This document shows, one piece after another, positions 38,588 to 50,500 of a stretch of DNA of 64,000 nt. The notes below the pieces were generated by a model that saw only the letters and a list, made by a program, of their open reading frames with translations, was not told the DNA's origin and did not search any database. Origin of the DNA: Epiperipatus broadwayi (Eukaryota > Onychophora > Udeonychophora > Euonychophora > Peripatidae); NCBI GenBank assembly GCA_028023455.1, contig JAQFVV010013296.1, positions 102,236-166,235 of the forward strand. The letters are read 5' to 3'. Position 1 is the stretch's first letter, and the number at the start of each line of letters is the position of its first letter. The position numbers and the translations under genes were made by a program.

Positions 38588-38758
38588 CTTTAGATGCAGG
38601 TCCATATAAAATAAATAATAATTTTGCCTGATAAACAATTGGCCAAGACTTTACAATACAAGTAAACCAAAAAGCACGATCTTTAATTTTGTTACAAGGA
38701 TCTAAAAATATTTTTCTAAAGAATAAACGTACTTGAAATTCCATTGAAGTACAAACAC
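38588..38758 (-). CDS. FBXO47: FBXO47-like exon (downstream of the two seen)
   Basis: A 171-bp exon. The acceptor is TTTTGCAG just above 38758, the donor is AAAG|GTAAGAA at 38588/38587. It enters and leaves in phase 1 and joins in frame with the exon at 40458-40284. The translation runs VCTSMEFQVRLFFRKIFLD... AFWFTCIVKSWPIVYQAKLL... YGPASK. From memory this matches the vertebrate FBXO47 segment with RIRLFCRN, AFWLTRILKPWPMVNQARLL and GP, at the same length and spacing. FBXO47 is a meiosis-linked F-box protein (relative of C. elegans PROM-1), thought to act as an SCF substrate adaptor. The exon lies after the F-box, in the conserved helical region. Later exons were not found. Confidence 0.8.
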
Positions 38759-38899
38759 CTGCAAAATGATAATAATTTTACAAAATAAATTTAATTTTTA
38801 CATGATCAGTAGAAGTCAAAGACTACAAAATTAGGATCCAATTTATTATTCCAAATCATTGGCCCCAAGTTATTTTTTTGTTCTATGTTTTAAAATTAT

Positions 38900-40060
38900 G
38901 ACAATTGTTTACTTTTTAAAGATTATCAATCTCCATTTTTCTTTCATTATTTGTAGTTCCCTTCTATTATATATCTTTTATTGGTCAATAACATATTAAA
39001 TTCCTTTTTGTTTCTCATTTTCTTCAATTCAAATTTAACTTTTTAACTCCTTCATTTACATTATATTTATACTCTTATCTATTTAATTTATTTTTTAAAC
39101 TTCTAATGTCTCCAATTATTTTCTTTATTTCTTTTTATCATTCTAAGCCTTTACCATACAAAGATATACTCCACAAAAAAAAATATTTAGAATGGTTGTT
39201 TCTCAATTCTATATTCAAAAAATCCCATCATTTTAATCTTTTTTTTTTTACTATCTTCATATCTCAACCTATTCAGATTTTTAAACATTTAGAAGTATTA
39301 ATTTGTTTTATAATTTCCTTCATAACTGTCACATTTAATTTTTTATCCTTATAACACTAGTTTCATTTAAATTTACTCTCATTGCAAATTTATTACAAAT
39401 TTCATAAATCCTATTCAACAAATTAAGTTCAATGTCATTACATACACGTGGTGATATGACACCAGTCAAAGTTAATATAAAGATTTTTTATTCTAACATT
39501 TACTATTTTTTTAACAACTTTCATTACATCTTTAAAAAATAGTAAATAAAAAAAAAGTATTATATTCTATTTAGGTTTATATTTTTTATAAATAAGACAT
39601 ATAGGCTTATTCTTTCCATTCTATATGCATCTTTCCTTTTCCAAATTATCAAAAATTATTACCATATTTTTTACTTATTCTGTTACAAGTTTTTCATGAC
39701 CAATACTCAATATCAACATTACTAAAAAAGATGGTCATAGTCTCCATCAATGTAAGATGCTGAATCCCTAAAATCTCTCATGTTTGAACTTACCTTGTAA
39801 GACAGAGATTGTAAATTTTCTCCAAATCATATTTAAAATATAATCTGTTCATAGTAAAGAGGTATTTCTCTTTTGTTTGTAACATGTGTAATACTAAAAT
39901 ATAGGTTTTTAATTAACCGTCCAGACAATTGTAATTTCCTCTCTATAACTTTGTTTAATAATTTTTTTTTCAATCAAATTTTTTATATAATCCTAAACTT
40001 TTTTCACACATTTCTTAGATGCACTTGATTTTTGTGGAAATGATACATCCAATATACATT
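38900..40060 (-). pseudogene. Decayed non-LTR reverse transcriptase remnant
   Basis: On the minus strand, around 39475-39350, a short stretch reads LTGVISPRVCNDIELNLLNR, then ICNKFAMRVNLNETSVIRI. This resembles the segment just after the catalytic YADD box of many LINE reverse transcriptases (a helix, then a pattern like YGMxINxxKTKVMRI). The rest is broken by stops and very AT-rich. It lies inside the FBXO47-like intron, in the same orientation as the gene. Low certainty, because only one motif is recognisable. Confidence 0.35.
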
Positions 40061-40283
40061 ATATTAACATTTTTAAGATAAATATTAATTTTATTACTAT
40101 ACTCTATTGATAGTTAGTAAAACCTTTTTTTTATTTTTAAGCAGAATATCAAAATGTAATTTTACATAAAAGTTTAAATATTTTATAGCATGATATCTAA
40201 GGGGAAAAAAAATAAAAAGCAAACAATATTATAAAAAATGAGAAAAAATGTTATTTAAGTTATAATAACAAGTTATTAATTAC

Positions 40284-40458
40284 CTGTTTGGGTTTTCATT
40301 AATACATCAACTATTTTTTTAATGCTAGAAAAGGCATTAATTGCATCAAAAACTCTATGACATTCTAAATCATCCCATCCAGCTATTACAGTATGAACAA
40401 AATTTCCAAAACATGTTAAAACAAAACATTTGTCACATACTTTGCTTGAAAATTCTAA
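40284..40458 (-). CDS. FBXO47: FBXO47-like exon (upstream of the two seen)
   Basis: A 175-bp exon. The acceptor is TTTTTATTGCAG just above 40458 and the donor AAACAG|GTAATTA at 40284/40283. It starts in phase 0 and ends in phase 1. It contains CFVLTCFGNFVHTVIAGWDD directly followed by LECHRVFDAINAF. In human FBXO47 the same place reads GLTCYGMFLQTLTAGWDELE then CHRV, a close and specific match. The intron to the next exon is about 1.5 kb (40283-38759) and carries a decayed reverse transcriptase. The exons with the F-box itself should lie at higher coordinates on this strand; I could not identify them, so they may be short, diverged or outside the window. Confidence 0.85.
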
Positions 40459-40673
40459 CTGCAATAAAAACATCATTAAAATAAATAATACAAGATTTAA
40501 TATATATAGTAAAATACACTTTTTATGATTCATTAATATGTGTATGCTTTTATATGTAAAAGTTATTAAATAAAAGCAAAATAATTATAAATGTTCACTC
40601 AATTGCAAAGCATATAGGTCTTTTTATTTGTCTGTCTATCTGTAAATCTATCTATATGTCTATCAATCATACT

Positions 40674-41145
40674 AACTAAACTAACTAAACTAAATTAAAC
40701 TAACTAAACTAAACAACTAAACTAAAGGAACTAAACAAACTAAACTAAACAAACTAAACTAAATTAACTAAACTAACCAAACCAAACTAAACTAATTAAA
40801 CTAAATTGTCATGTATTGAACAGACACTCTATTTATTTTTTACAACATTATGTGTTTATTCCAATAAAAAATATTTCAAGTACAAATTACTTCACGGATT
40901 ACACTATACTGCTTTACATGCAAAAACAAGTCTTTTTATGTGCTGGGTAAAATATTTGTTTTTTTTTTTTTTACCAGTCACTTCATAAACTAACTAAAGT
41001 AAACTAATTAAACTAAACTAACTAAATTAAACTAACTAAACTAACAAACTAACTAACTAATTAAACTAACTAAACTAATTAACTAAACTAACTAACCAAC
41101 TAAACTAATTAACTAACTAAACTAACTAAAGTAACTAAACTAATG
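40674..41145. repeat. (CTAA)n-type microsatellite in two blocks
   Basis: Imperfect CTAAACTAA/ACTAACTAA repeats at about 40674-40805 and 40988-41145. A ~180-bp unique stretch separates them, open on the plus strand by chance. The blocks share the same motif and phase style, which suggests one array split by an insertion. Confidence 0.75.
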
Positions 41146-41159
41146 GACTCATGGACTGA

Positions 41160-41262
41160 CTGTCTGTCTACCTACCTACTTCCCTCCTTCCCTTACCTCC
41201 CTCCCTCCTTACCTACCTATCTAATTTCTTAGCTACCTACCTACCTATACCTATCTAATATA
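41160..41262. repeat. CTGT/CCTA/CCTT microsatellite cluster
   Basis: A pyrimidine-rich run of CTGTCTA, CCTACCTAC, CCCTCCTTCCC and CTACCTA motifs following the CTAA array. Confidence 0.75.
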
Positions 41263-41371
41263 TATAAATGCAAAATACAAATATATATGCATAAATATAT
41301 GTATTGATGTATATGAACAATTACATTAATAGACAAAAAAAAGTAAAATGCTGTATTATATATAACTCAGA

Positions 41372-41426
41372 TATGTAATCGAACAGGAATAAGATGCTTC
41401 AGTTACTTCTTGTTCAATTATACATA
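41372..41426. repeat. Short hairpin
   Basis: TATGTAATCGAACAGGAA (41372-41389) can pair with TTCTTGTTCAATTATACATA (41407-41426), with a G-U pair and small mismatches, around a 17-nt loop. No evidence of function. Confidence 0.4.
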
Positions 41427-42793
41427 TATATTGTAATAGTCAAAATGAGCATTAAATTATGCTTCAGAATGAACACCACAAGAAAATATCAAATTTATTG
41501 TTTCACTGGAATACAAATAAGTTCCTTCAGAATTTAGGAGATGAATATGACTGAACTTAAACCCAATCTATTTTAAAACTGTTTTTTATATTTTGGTGTG
41601 AATATATTCTATCATAAAAACCTATCATAATTTTTCATCTTCTCTGTAATTATTTACACTCAAAAAAAATTTATTTCCAGCATGGATCAATGGGTCATGA
41701 ACCTCTCTGATACTACTATTAAAAAAGCTATTTTTAGTTAATATGAGAAAATTACTTTAATAAACATAATAAAAAAACTTATGGTTTACAAAATATTTAC
41801 AATTATATAGCTAGTTGATATTTAAATATGTTTTCTATTTCAGTTTACCAACAAAGTTCATTAATTTCATAAAGTGTACTTTTTTTCTATACCAGTTAAT
41901 TTTAAATACAGCTTGATTCTATGGTTATTCTTTTTACACCATTTCTTTTCTTCAAGTGTCTTACTATTGATCTTTATTTAGTAGTATTTAACTGTTCTAT
42001 TAATTGAATATGATTTTCTATAATATTAAACTAACTATGTGTTAACATGTACATCATTAATTCTTTACTATGATAGTAATCATTCTACTTATCCTTATGA
42101 AAATTAACAGTGAGGTGTGGACATATCACATATTACTCAGAACTTAACATGCATATACATATATATCTAAGTTTTAACCTTAAACAATTTTGTAATGAAT
42201 TTTTTTTTTCTATCAATACTTTATGGGTTTTCTTTATGCTTCTCGTAATTCATAGTTTTAAATTTCTTTACGAATAATTAAATACTTATGGTTATATGCT
42301 TAATATATATATATATACTGTTCACACCATATGACTATAATGATATCATTAAACATCTCCTAAATAAAACCAACTGCATAAGAAAATTTTCAGTAACTTC
42401 CATTTAATATTAAGGCATGATAAATAGCCCCAAAAGACATTTTACAGATGTATATTGAAAGAGCAATGTTAACTGCATGCGACATAAATAATAATAACTT
42501 TTCAAATACAACAATATTTATGAATATTAAGCTTCGTGCCATTACATATGATTTATAATACAAGGTAAGTTAACTGTTCATGATAAAATATAAATATATC
42601 CATGATAAGTTATTCTACTTACAAACTGATATTGGTGATAATAAATATTGAAATGATATAATCATTTCAAGTAGTTTATATTCATCAATCATCCAGAGAA
42701 AGAAGAATTTAATACAGCATAGGGTGTTCAATTTTTAAAGACCAGTTAGACAAGGCAATGATAAGGTTATTTAATAAAGTGATAAAAATACTG

Positions 42794-43457
42794 TGTGATG
42801 TGTAAAGGGGCTAGATTGGCCTAAGGTAGCTGTACACCTATTAATAAATTTTTGGAAAATAAATACACACTCAAACTAAACTTAACAAAGAGTTTATTAC
42901 TCTGAATATATAATATTAGTAAATGTTACTTGTCAACTAGTAGCTTGCTTATTGTTTTGCAATTTAATTAACTTGCATATAGAATAAAGAAACTTCTTGC
43001 ATTTCACCTGTAATTTATAATATATTTTTTCTCATTTATAGTTATGTATGCATTGTTCTTTAGAGTATTGAATTATAATGCTGCATTTTGTTTCACAGTG
43101 CTTTGTTATGCATTGTTAATTCTTCACTGTTAATTCTGCACTATATGCATTTTTTGGCATACTAATCTGTTCATGAATTGCTACAGTGCATGCATTGAAC
43201 TGTTCATATTGCACTTTGACAGTTTTGTTTTGCTTTGTCTAATTTGCATAATAACTTTCCTTGTTATATCTTTGAAAATTAGCACAACTACATTATTTTC
43301 AATTTTGCTTAATTATAATTATTATGCACACTAATTTTGTTTAGAGTAAAATTTTAATGTCTTTTATTACTAACTAAATTTATTTACACACACACTAATG
43401 CAACTTTATTATTTTGATATATTAATATAGAATACAATTTTTAGTCAATATATAACA
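42794..43457 (-). mobile_element. Putative 3' LTR of a decayed gypsy element
   Basis: On the minus strand an LTR would start TGTTATATATTG (from 43457), directly after a purine tract AGTGAAGAGGAGAAAT (43473-43458). It would end ...CATCACA at 42794. The start is well supported by the purine tract; the far end is only a guess from the TG...CA rule. No second copy lies in the window, because the element is truncated at its 5' side. Confidence 0.4.
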
Positions 43458-43473
43458 ATTTCTCCTCTTCACT
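43458..43473 (-). other. Polypurine tract of the gypsy remnant
   Basis: Minus-strand AGTGAAGAGGAGAAAT directly before TGTT, where plus-strand DNA synthesis of an LTR element would be primed. It agrees in strand with the pol remnant upstream. Confidence 0.5.
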
Positions 43474-43499
43474 CTAAAAATAGAACAAAATTTAATCAC

Positions 43500-44910
43500 A
43501 AATATAATCTTGTAATTTTGCAGGCTTTCTTGATAGTCTAGCTCTTCATGGATGGGAATCTTTCTTCTTCAGTCAATAATTCATTATTTAATTCAGCAGA
43601 TATATCTTGTGAATCTAGACTTCAACATTTAATTCACTGTTGATGGGTGTATCTGTTTTAATATTTAAACTGTGCTCTAGAAAATCATCCATGAGTCAAT
43701 AAAACACATTTTTAAGTAATTTCCTATCATCTTCAGTTTCAATTATACAGGTAGTAGTTTAGTTTTAACTTCAGGTATCCATTTTTTTTAAATTTGTCTC
43801 ATCCTTATAGTTTGTCTATTTTAAATTGATTACTTTTAGACCTCATCTCCTTTTCTCTGGTTTTATCCAGAATTAGCACAGAAATGGGTTCTGTCAGATT
43901 TTTTTGCTTACTGAACTAAATGTAAAATGCTGATAAAACATTGCAATATACTTTTTAGCTGTTGAATTGCCCTTTTATTAGTCCATTGGATTCAGGATGG
44001 TAAGGCAGTTTTAGTAGATTAAAACAGGCAAAACTCTATATGTAAGAAATGGTGATCATGTGAAGTTTTAATAGATGTTTTATTCTCTTCTTAGCTAGGA
44101 AATCCTTCAACTGTACTAAACGAAATCCTGATCCATTATCTGCAACTATGTTGTGAAGAGTTTATTTAGTATCTTTATTATACTCTCCAATTTAGTAATT
44201 TTGACTATTGTGCTGCATTGTCTATTTGGAATATGAGTCAACAATGACAAGAAAAATATACATCCATGGAATGGCTCTGCATGGTCTAAATGGATTCTTT
44301 GACATAACTTCAGGCCATCATTGTACTTTTGCAGTACTTTGGTTGTTGTTCAACAGGCTTGGCATGTTTTAACAATTTTCTCAATATCATTATTTATGTC
44401 AGGTCACCAGATGTAAGCTTCTGCCTACAAACTATTCTGAGGTATCTTTCATTTAGTAGCTCTAAAATGTATTTCCTCCACTCATTTCAAGTTAAAATAT
44501 TGTTAGTCATGAGAATGCATTCTTTACACACAGATAAACTTTTGTGAGCATTTTAGATTTGCAGCACTATGTAGTTTGTCATGCTTTTGGCAGTCTTGTT
44601 TGATCAAATTTTTACTAACTGATATCCTTCATCATTTTTCATTCATTTTGCTATGACTTTATTATTTACTACTTTAGATTTTATCATATCATAATTGATT
44701 TTCATAACATGGGATTCACATGTGTGTTTGTTCATAATTCTAGAGAGAGCTTCTATATGCTTTATTTGCTTACCAGGCTTGTATAGTCTTTCAAAATCAT
44801 ACATATTTCTATTTTTTCCAAATATCCTTATTTGAGGTCCATGCTCTGTGAAGATTTTTAAATGAACATTCTTAAATATATGAGTGGAAAATCTGAAATT
44901 TTCAAACACT
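43500..44910 (-). pseudogene. Decayed Ty3/gypsy pol: RNase H end and integrase
   Basis: Read on the minus strand from 44909, the first piece (44909-44643) contains HLKIFTEHGPQIRIFGKNRN (RNase H, compare the usual 'TDHKPL..IFG') and PGKQIKHIEALSR, the motif that ends gypsy RNase H. Further on come an integrase zinc-finger remnant (INNDIEKIVKTCQAC near 44400), the core start LCQRIHLDHAEPFHG near 44290 with the first catalytic Asp, and a degraded second-Asp region (IMDQDF near 44130). Stops are frequent. Protease, gag and most RT are missing, so the element is 5'-truncated near 44910. The order is right for Ty3/gypsy, and a purine tract and putative LTR follow. Confidence 0.7.
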
Positions 44911-44960
44911 TACATGTCTTCAAATCCAGCTATCCAACTCAAATAGCTATATTTATTCTG
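44880..44960 (+). repeat. Dispersed fragment of the 28-29 kb tandem unit
   Basis: Matches the segment near 28318-28390 of the ~400-bp unit: GGAAAATCTGAAATTTTCA, then CATGTCTT(C/T)AAATCCAG and AAATAGCTATA. It sits at the truncated 5' edge of the gypsy remnant. Confidence 0.6.
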
Positions 44961-45559
44961 TCTGTCATGCCACCCTTGCTACAACTGCAAATTATTGTGG
45001 TGAATAGTATTCACCCAGAGCATTTTAAATTTGAAGTTTTCTTTTAAAGTTAATTTTCATTTAATTTTTTTTTATATATTGTTGGAAATTTAAGTATAAG
45101 TTTTGTATTCCAGAAAAAGTAAGGAAAATATATTAAACAAATATATTTTGGATCACTAACTGATAAGGATTTAATTACTGATTAAATTTACATTATGTGA
45201 TTAGAAAATGGAGTTTGATAAATGGCAATAAATATTTGCTAATTACAAGTATTTCTTGATACAATAGGAAAATTAAGATTGATAGCAATCAAGAACAAAT
45301 CCTGGATTGCGAAAATGGGGATATAAATAGTTTGAGTAATGATGTGCCTTATTCTATTTCCAGTGAATTTACCTAGTAAAAGGGTAATTACAGAGAGATT
45401 TAAGAGACAGTAGCTGAAAGATGAATACTTGCAATTGCATAATAGAAGATATTTTGGAAAGGCCATTTTCTTGAAAAGGTTTTGATGAAAGAAAAAATAT
45501 TATAGATCGTGGCAGACCAACTCCTCTCTTGAAAATCAAAACTGTTATCAAATGATGTA

Positions 45560-47540
45560 CAAGACATTTTTCTATTCAATTTTATGAAAACGTTTCCTGG
45601 CTAACAGGTTGCAATAAAACTAATAAAGTATATTGTTGGTCATGTCTTCTATTCGCAAACGAGAAATCTGTTTGGAATACTACTGGTTTTTGCGATATGA
45701 ATAATTTAGGAAAGATAGAAAAAAAGCATGGAAAGAGATTAGTTCATATTTAAGTGCCATGATTTCAATTTAAATGTTGGGTCGAACTCATATTGAGAAT
45801 TTAATTGATTCTACTCGCTCAGGGTCTATTAAAAATTTTAATGAAAAGGTAAAGAAAAATAAAAATATATTTAAATACTTTATTGATGTAACTTGTTTTG
45901 TGGCATGTCAGAAACTATCTTTCAGAGTGACGATGAATATCACGATTCTCTAAATAGAGGTATTTAGAAACCATTAATTTATTAGCAACCTATAACCCAC
46001 TTTTGAAAAATCATCTGGATAATTCTACTGTTTTTCTGGATTGTCCAGCGATATACAAAATGATATAATTCATCTATTGCTTTCATTTCATTAAAAAAAA
46101 TCCATACTGAATATAAAGATTAGGATTATAATGGGATTATTGCTAGATGAAACAAGCTATGTCTCTAATAAATCACAATTATCAGTAATGTTTCGATACA
46201 TTAAAAAAGACGGCTTTGAAGTAGAAAGATTTCCCTTTTTTTGCTGATGTTTCTTTTGGTAGATCAGTTCAAGATTTATTTGATTTTATTATTCCATTTC
46301 TGAAAAAAGAAAAAGTTTATAATAAATTAGTTTCTCAATGTTATTATGGTGCCACCTGTCTGGGAATTCTAATGGTTTACAAATAAAAATTAAAAAAGTA
46401 ATTTCTTATGCACATTATATTCATTGTTTTGTCCATAAATAAAATATTGTTTGTTCTCAATCTATATCAAAAAATAAAAGAATGTGCTGGTTTTTTAAAA
46501 AGTTTGCAGAGTTTTGTCAGTTTCTTCAGTCATTCTTCCAAAGATTAGCTGCTTTTAATAAAATTGTACAGAAAAAATTCATGCAGCTGCTCCAACATGA
46601 TGGGAATATAACAGGTGAGTTGTTCAAACAATATTCGAGTCAAAAAATATTTAATGACTTTTTTTGAACACATAATTGACAATGAAAGTGACTGGGATAA
46701 TGAGATTTTACAATCTAAGAGTTTATTATATAACTTAAACTACAAAAGATCATAGTTCTGCTTTATTTTTTTAATGAATTTTTCCTGCATACTGATATTT
46801 TATTTAAAGTTCTTCAAACTAAAGCATCTAATGTGCAATTTTGTCTAATAGCAATAAATAATTTTAAAAGTGATATAGAAACAGTAGTTGCAAATTATGA
46901 TATTTTCTGGAATAATGTTAATGAAAAAGAAAATTTACAAAATTTTAAAATTAAACGAACTGATTTAAGTGTATCAAATAAAGAAAATTTTATGATTTTA
47001 TTAAATGCCACTATTAAACAAATAATTTCTAAATTAGACAACAGATTCAGTTCTTTAACAAATTTTGAATTTCTAAAGTTGTCAGACACTTCAGAATATG
47101 CAGAATTTGCAAAAAAAATCCCAGAGAATCTACTAACCAATTTCAAAAGTTCCTATCTGGGCGTTTTTGATATATCAGCATTAAAAACTGAACTAAAAAT
47201 GATGTTTGATATATCAGCATTAAAAACTGAACTAAAAATGCTGTTCGAAGATGATAACTTCAAAAGCAAAAAAAGCACTCAAGAAATCGTGCAGTTTTTG
47301 AGAGCTAGAAAGCTGTTTCAATGAATATTTTAAATTAAACAAACTAATGCTAACATTCCCAAAACCTTTTTGAGAAATAGATGTTCACAATCAAGGCTAT
47401 CAAATTTAGTCCTGATATCAATTGAGAAGGAATTACTTCAACATATTAAACATAAAAAAGGATTATTATGATAGAGTAATAGATCATTTTGCTATGAAAG
47501 AATGGAGAATTGAATTAAAATATAAAAATTAATAATTTCA
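45560..47540 (+). pseudogene. Decayed hAT transposase, ZMYM1/TTF type
   Basis: A cut-and-paste transposase remnant read across three frames. Around 46140-46200 it shows LLDETSYVSNKSQLSVMFRY, the RNase-H-like catalytic-core motif of this family (usually DETxDxSxxxQLS). It is followed by FADVSFGRSVQDLFDFI and a CYYGA stretch (compare YDGA). 46482-46667 continues with a Phe-rich segment. 46833-47324 is a 163-codon open piece with YDIFWNNV and SDTSEYAEFAKKIP. After its stop, RCSQSRLSNLVLISIEKELL (about 47385-47445) matches the C-terminal hAT dimerisation region. Many stops and shifts; no TIRs were found. Inactive. Confidence 0.7.
47167..47244 (+). repeat. 39-bp in-frame duplication inside the hAT remnant
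   Basis: TTTGATATATCAGCATTAAA and the following 19 bases occur twice in succession, giving FDISALKTELKM(M/L) twice in a row. The copies are almost identical, so the duplication is younger than the decay around it. Confidence 0.85.
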
Positions 47541-50500
47541 GTTTTTAATTATAAGATAATATACTGGATTAATTCACCAATGACATAGAACAGATTTTGT
47601 TTGTTATGATTATATTGTTTTATTTATATTAATTTGTTTTATATGAAATTTTAAACTATGAATGAAAAATATGTGAAAATTGTTGTGGCAAGTAAAATAA
47701 AAACATTATTAAAAAAAGATTATGTAGTTCACTTCCATTACTAAAAAAATCACGTTCCATCACTGATATATATGTTTTTGGTAAAATGTATTTAAATTAC
47801 ATATAATTATATCATTAATGTACATATTGCAATTATACTGATAATGTTAATGCATTTAAAATATGTGAATATTAGAATTACATATAAATTACCTTTAAAA
47901 GAAAATGTTCTATTATTTTGAGTCTATCTTTTGTTGTATATAAACAGGTTGAACGTTTCATTAAAAGACCTTTAAAAATATATAAACAGAGTTGAATTAT
48001 GATATTAATGTATGCTATGCAAAAGTGAAAAATTTTATGATAATGCTAACAAACAACATCTTAGAATTAAAAAAAGATTAAAAGTAGTTATATTTATTTA
48101 AAGTACAATAAATGATAAGATCTTGACAATTAAAATATGGAATGGAAATCATTTTTTTATATTACATTATGATAAAACAACAACATTGATGTAAAACTAG
48201 AAATAAATTCAATAAAAATATAATAATTTGCATTTTAAAAAGGTTTTATTAATGGTATCATTTAATAAAAGATAACATATATACATATTTATAAAAACTA
48301 ATGTTAAATAAATACTTAAGAGAAATCATTTTATTACTTAAGTCATAGACTAATAAACTTGTAAATCTGTATTATAATATTAACATATAATCCAGACATA
48401 ATGAAACTTAATTAAAATATCTTTTGAAAAAAGTATATCAAAACTTGCATACTCAATACAATTATTAGGGTTTTAATCAAATCTTCCAAGTTAATACTTT
48501 TATATATACATTAGCTAAAAACCTAATATTTATTTAGCATATTAATATCCAATAGAATTTATAATTATTTGCATTCAGTCTTCATATCATTTAAAGACTT
48601 ATCATTTCATTAACAGAAATCCCATAATAATACAACCAAGATCCTAAAACCTCTTGAGAGAACTTTTAACAAGATGTTTTCTACAATGAACCACTGATAT
48701 TATTTTTTACAACAAACATAAAGATTATTAAAATGAACAACTAGAAATTCTTGCATAGTATATTATTTTATAGTATTATATAATTTATCCACCAAAATTA
48801 TTTCATTCCTATAGATGAATTTTTTTTAGAATTCACTTCTGAAATTGTAGTCTTTAGAGACTAATAAACATCACAATATTTTAATCATATTTACCTGTAA
48901 AATTTTATTTCAGATGTTAGTACTTTGAAATAGTTTGCGTTTTTGATAAGCCAACAGAAATTGAAAAAAAATGCCACAGTTCTAATATTTGTTTTGATTT
49001 TAATCACAATTGATGGTAATAAAATACTAATAACATGGTAATTATTGCTACAAAAATAGATCTGATTAATAAAAACAAAAATAGACAAATATTTTCATAA
49101 TATAATTTTTACATAAAACGTCAATTTCATCAAGACAAATATGATCATTTATATTTAACTGTTTAATCACAATAAAAAGGGCATATTGAAATTGATCATC
49201 ATGTTTATTGTTTTATTATTGACCAACTTTATTTGGTATCTACATCAAGAATTTCATATTTAGTCTATTTTCTCTACATCAATGAATTATACTTTTTAAT
49301 GAAATCCTGTAGTACATATTTATTAATTTTGGTAAATAACATACTAGCATCTTGTTTTTTAAAATGTATATTACTAAATATTCATTATATTTTTTCAAAG
49401 AATGCATAAAAATGAGCTTGGTAAATTGCAGGAATAACCCTGAATTTATACACTAAGATAACTATTAGCAAGTGATTAATGTAGAAATAAAAAGCTCTTT
49501 CTTCATAGATCATTAGTTTTAATAACTTAATGAAAAAATTTAAATGTATTATTTTTAAGTGTGCATCAAGATCTATAAAAAGTTAATACTCCTTGAATCA
49601 TCACAAAGTTAACTTTAGTCTTTGTTTTTTTACAAACTTTTGTGAAGTCTATCACCCTAACTATATCTCATGATCTTATTTGCCAAAAAAAAATATTTAA
49701 CATTGTGCTCATATATATATATTGTATGTATATGTCCTCATTTTACACGCATGTATATTATTTAATTAAAAAAAAATTTTTTTTTCTTTTATATATATAG
49801 ATTTATGTGTGTATTTATTATTATGTATAATTTATAAATAGTTAATAAATAAGCAGTTGTAAAAAAAGAAGGTAATAATATTTAATATTGATTTATTATA
49901 TTTTCTTATTAAATAAGGTGTTAAATTATTTAACATTAATTTTTTTGTTAAAATAAAGCAGATCAGAAAGAAAGTGTAAAATAAGCGATCAAGATTAGTA
50001 GATAAAAAAAATGTACACATGCAAAAGAGTGTGAAAGAATGAGAATGTCTGTATAAACACCAAAACACTTTTACACCTATTTCTAATGACTATAGATTGC
50101 CAGCTTTATTGTTTGTGTTATTTGTATCTAAGATTATTTTTAGAAAAGAGGTGCTTTGATGGAATAAAATGTGATTATTAATTTTCTTGTAAAATCGCAA
50201 TAGAACATCAGCTTGTCAAACTCTGATTTTTGATCTTTGTCTCAAGATAAGATTTCCAGGTGGTCCTTTTCTTTGATCAAAGATTCGCAATATAAACTAA
50301 TGAAACAATATTTAGTGATCAGTTTTTTTTATGTGATTAAGAAAGAGATGTAGGCTGTCAGTTTTTTTTCTTCAATATCTCTTTAGAGAGGAGAAGCAGT
50401 TCAATTTTTGCTTTAGAAATGAGTGAAACAATATTTACTGAATGGAAATCAGTTAATAATATTAACAAAATATGCAATCATTTTAAACTGAAAGGAAATG

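Larger units (their letters stand above)
40459..42793. other. AT-rich DNA with microsatellites, no exon recognised
   Basis: Presumed FBXO47 intron. Apart from the CTAA-type and CCTA/CCTT-type microsatellites (40674-41260) and a small hairpin (41372-41426), I see only AT-rich DNA. No exon with a suitable phase-0 donor was found. Confidence 0.4.

Noticed and set aside
48891-49088. Minus-strand open frame ending KVLTSEIKFYR before a GTAAAT donor, considered as the FBXO47 exon upstream of 40458
   Set aside because: The donor would be in a phase incompatible with the phase-0 start of the next exon, and the similarity is weak.
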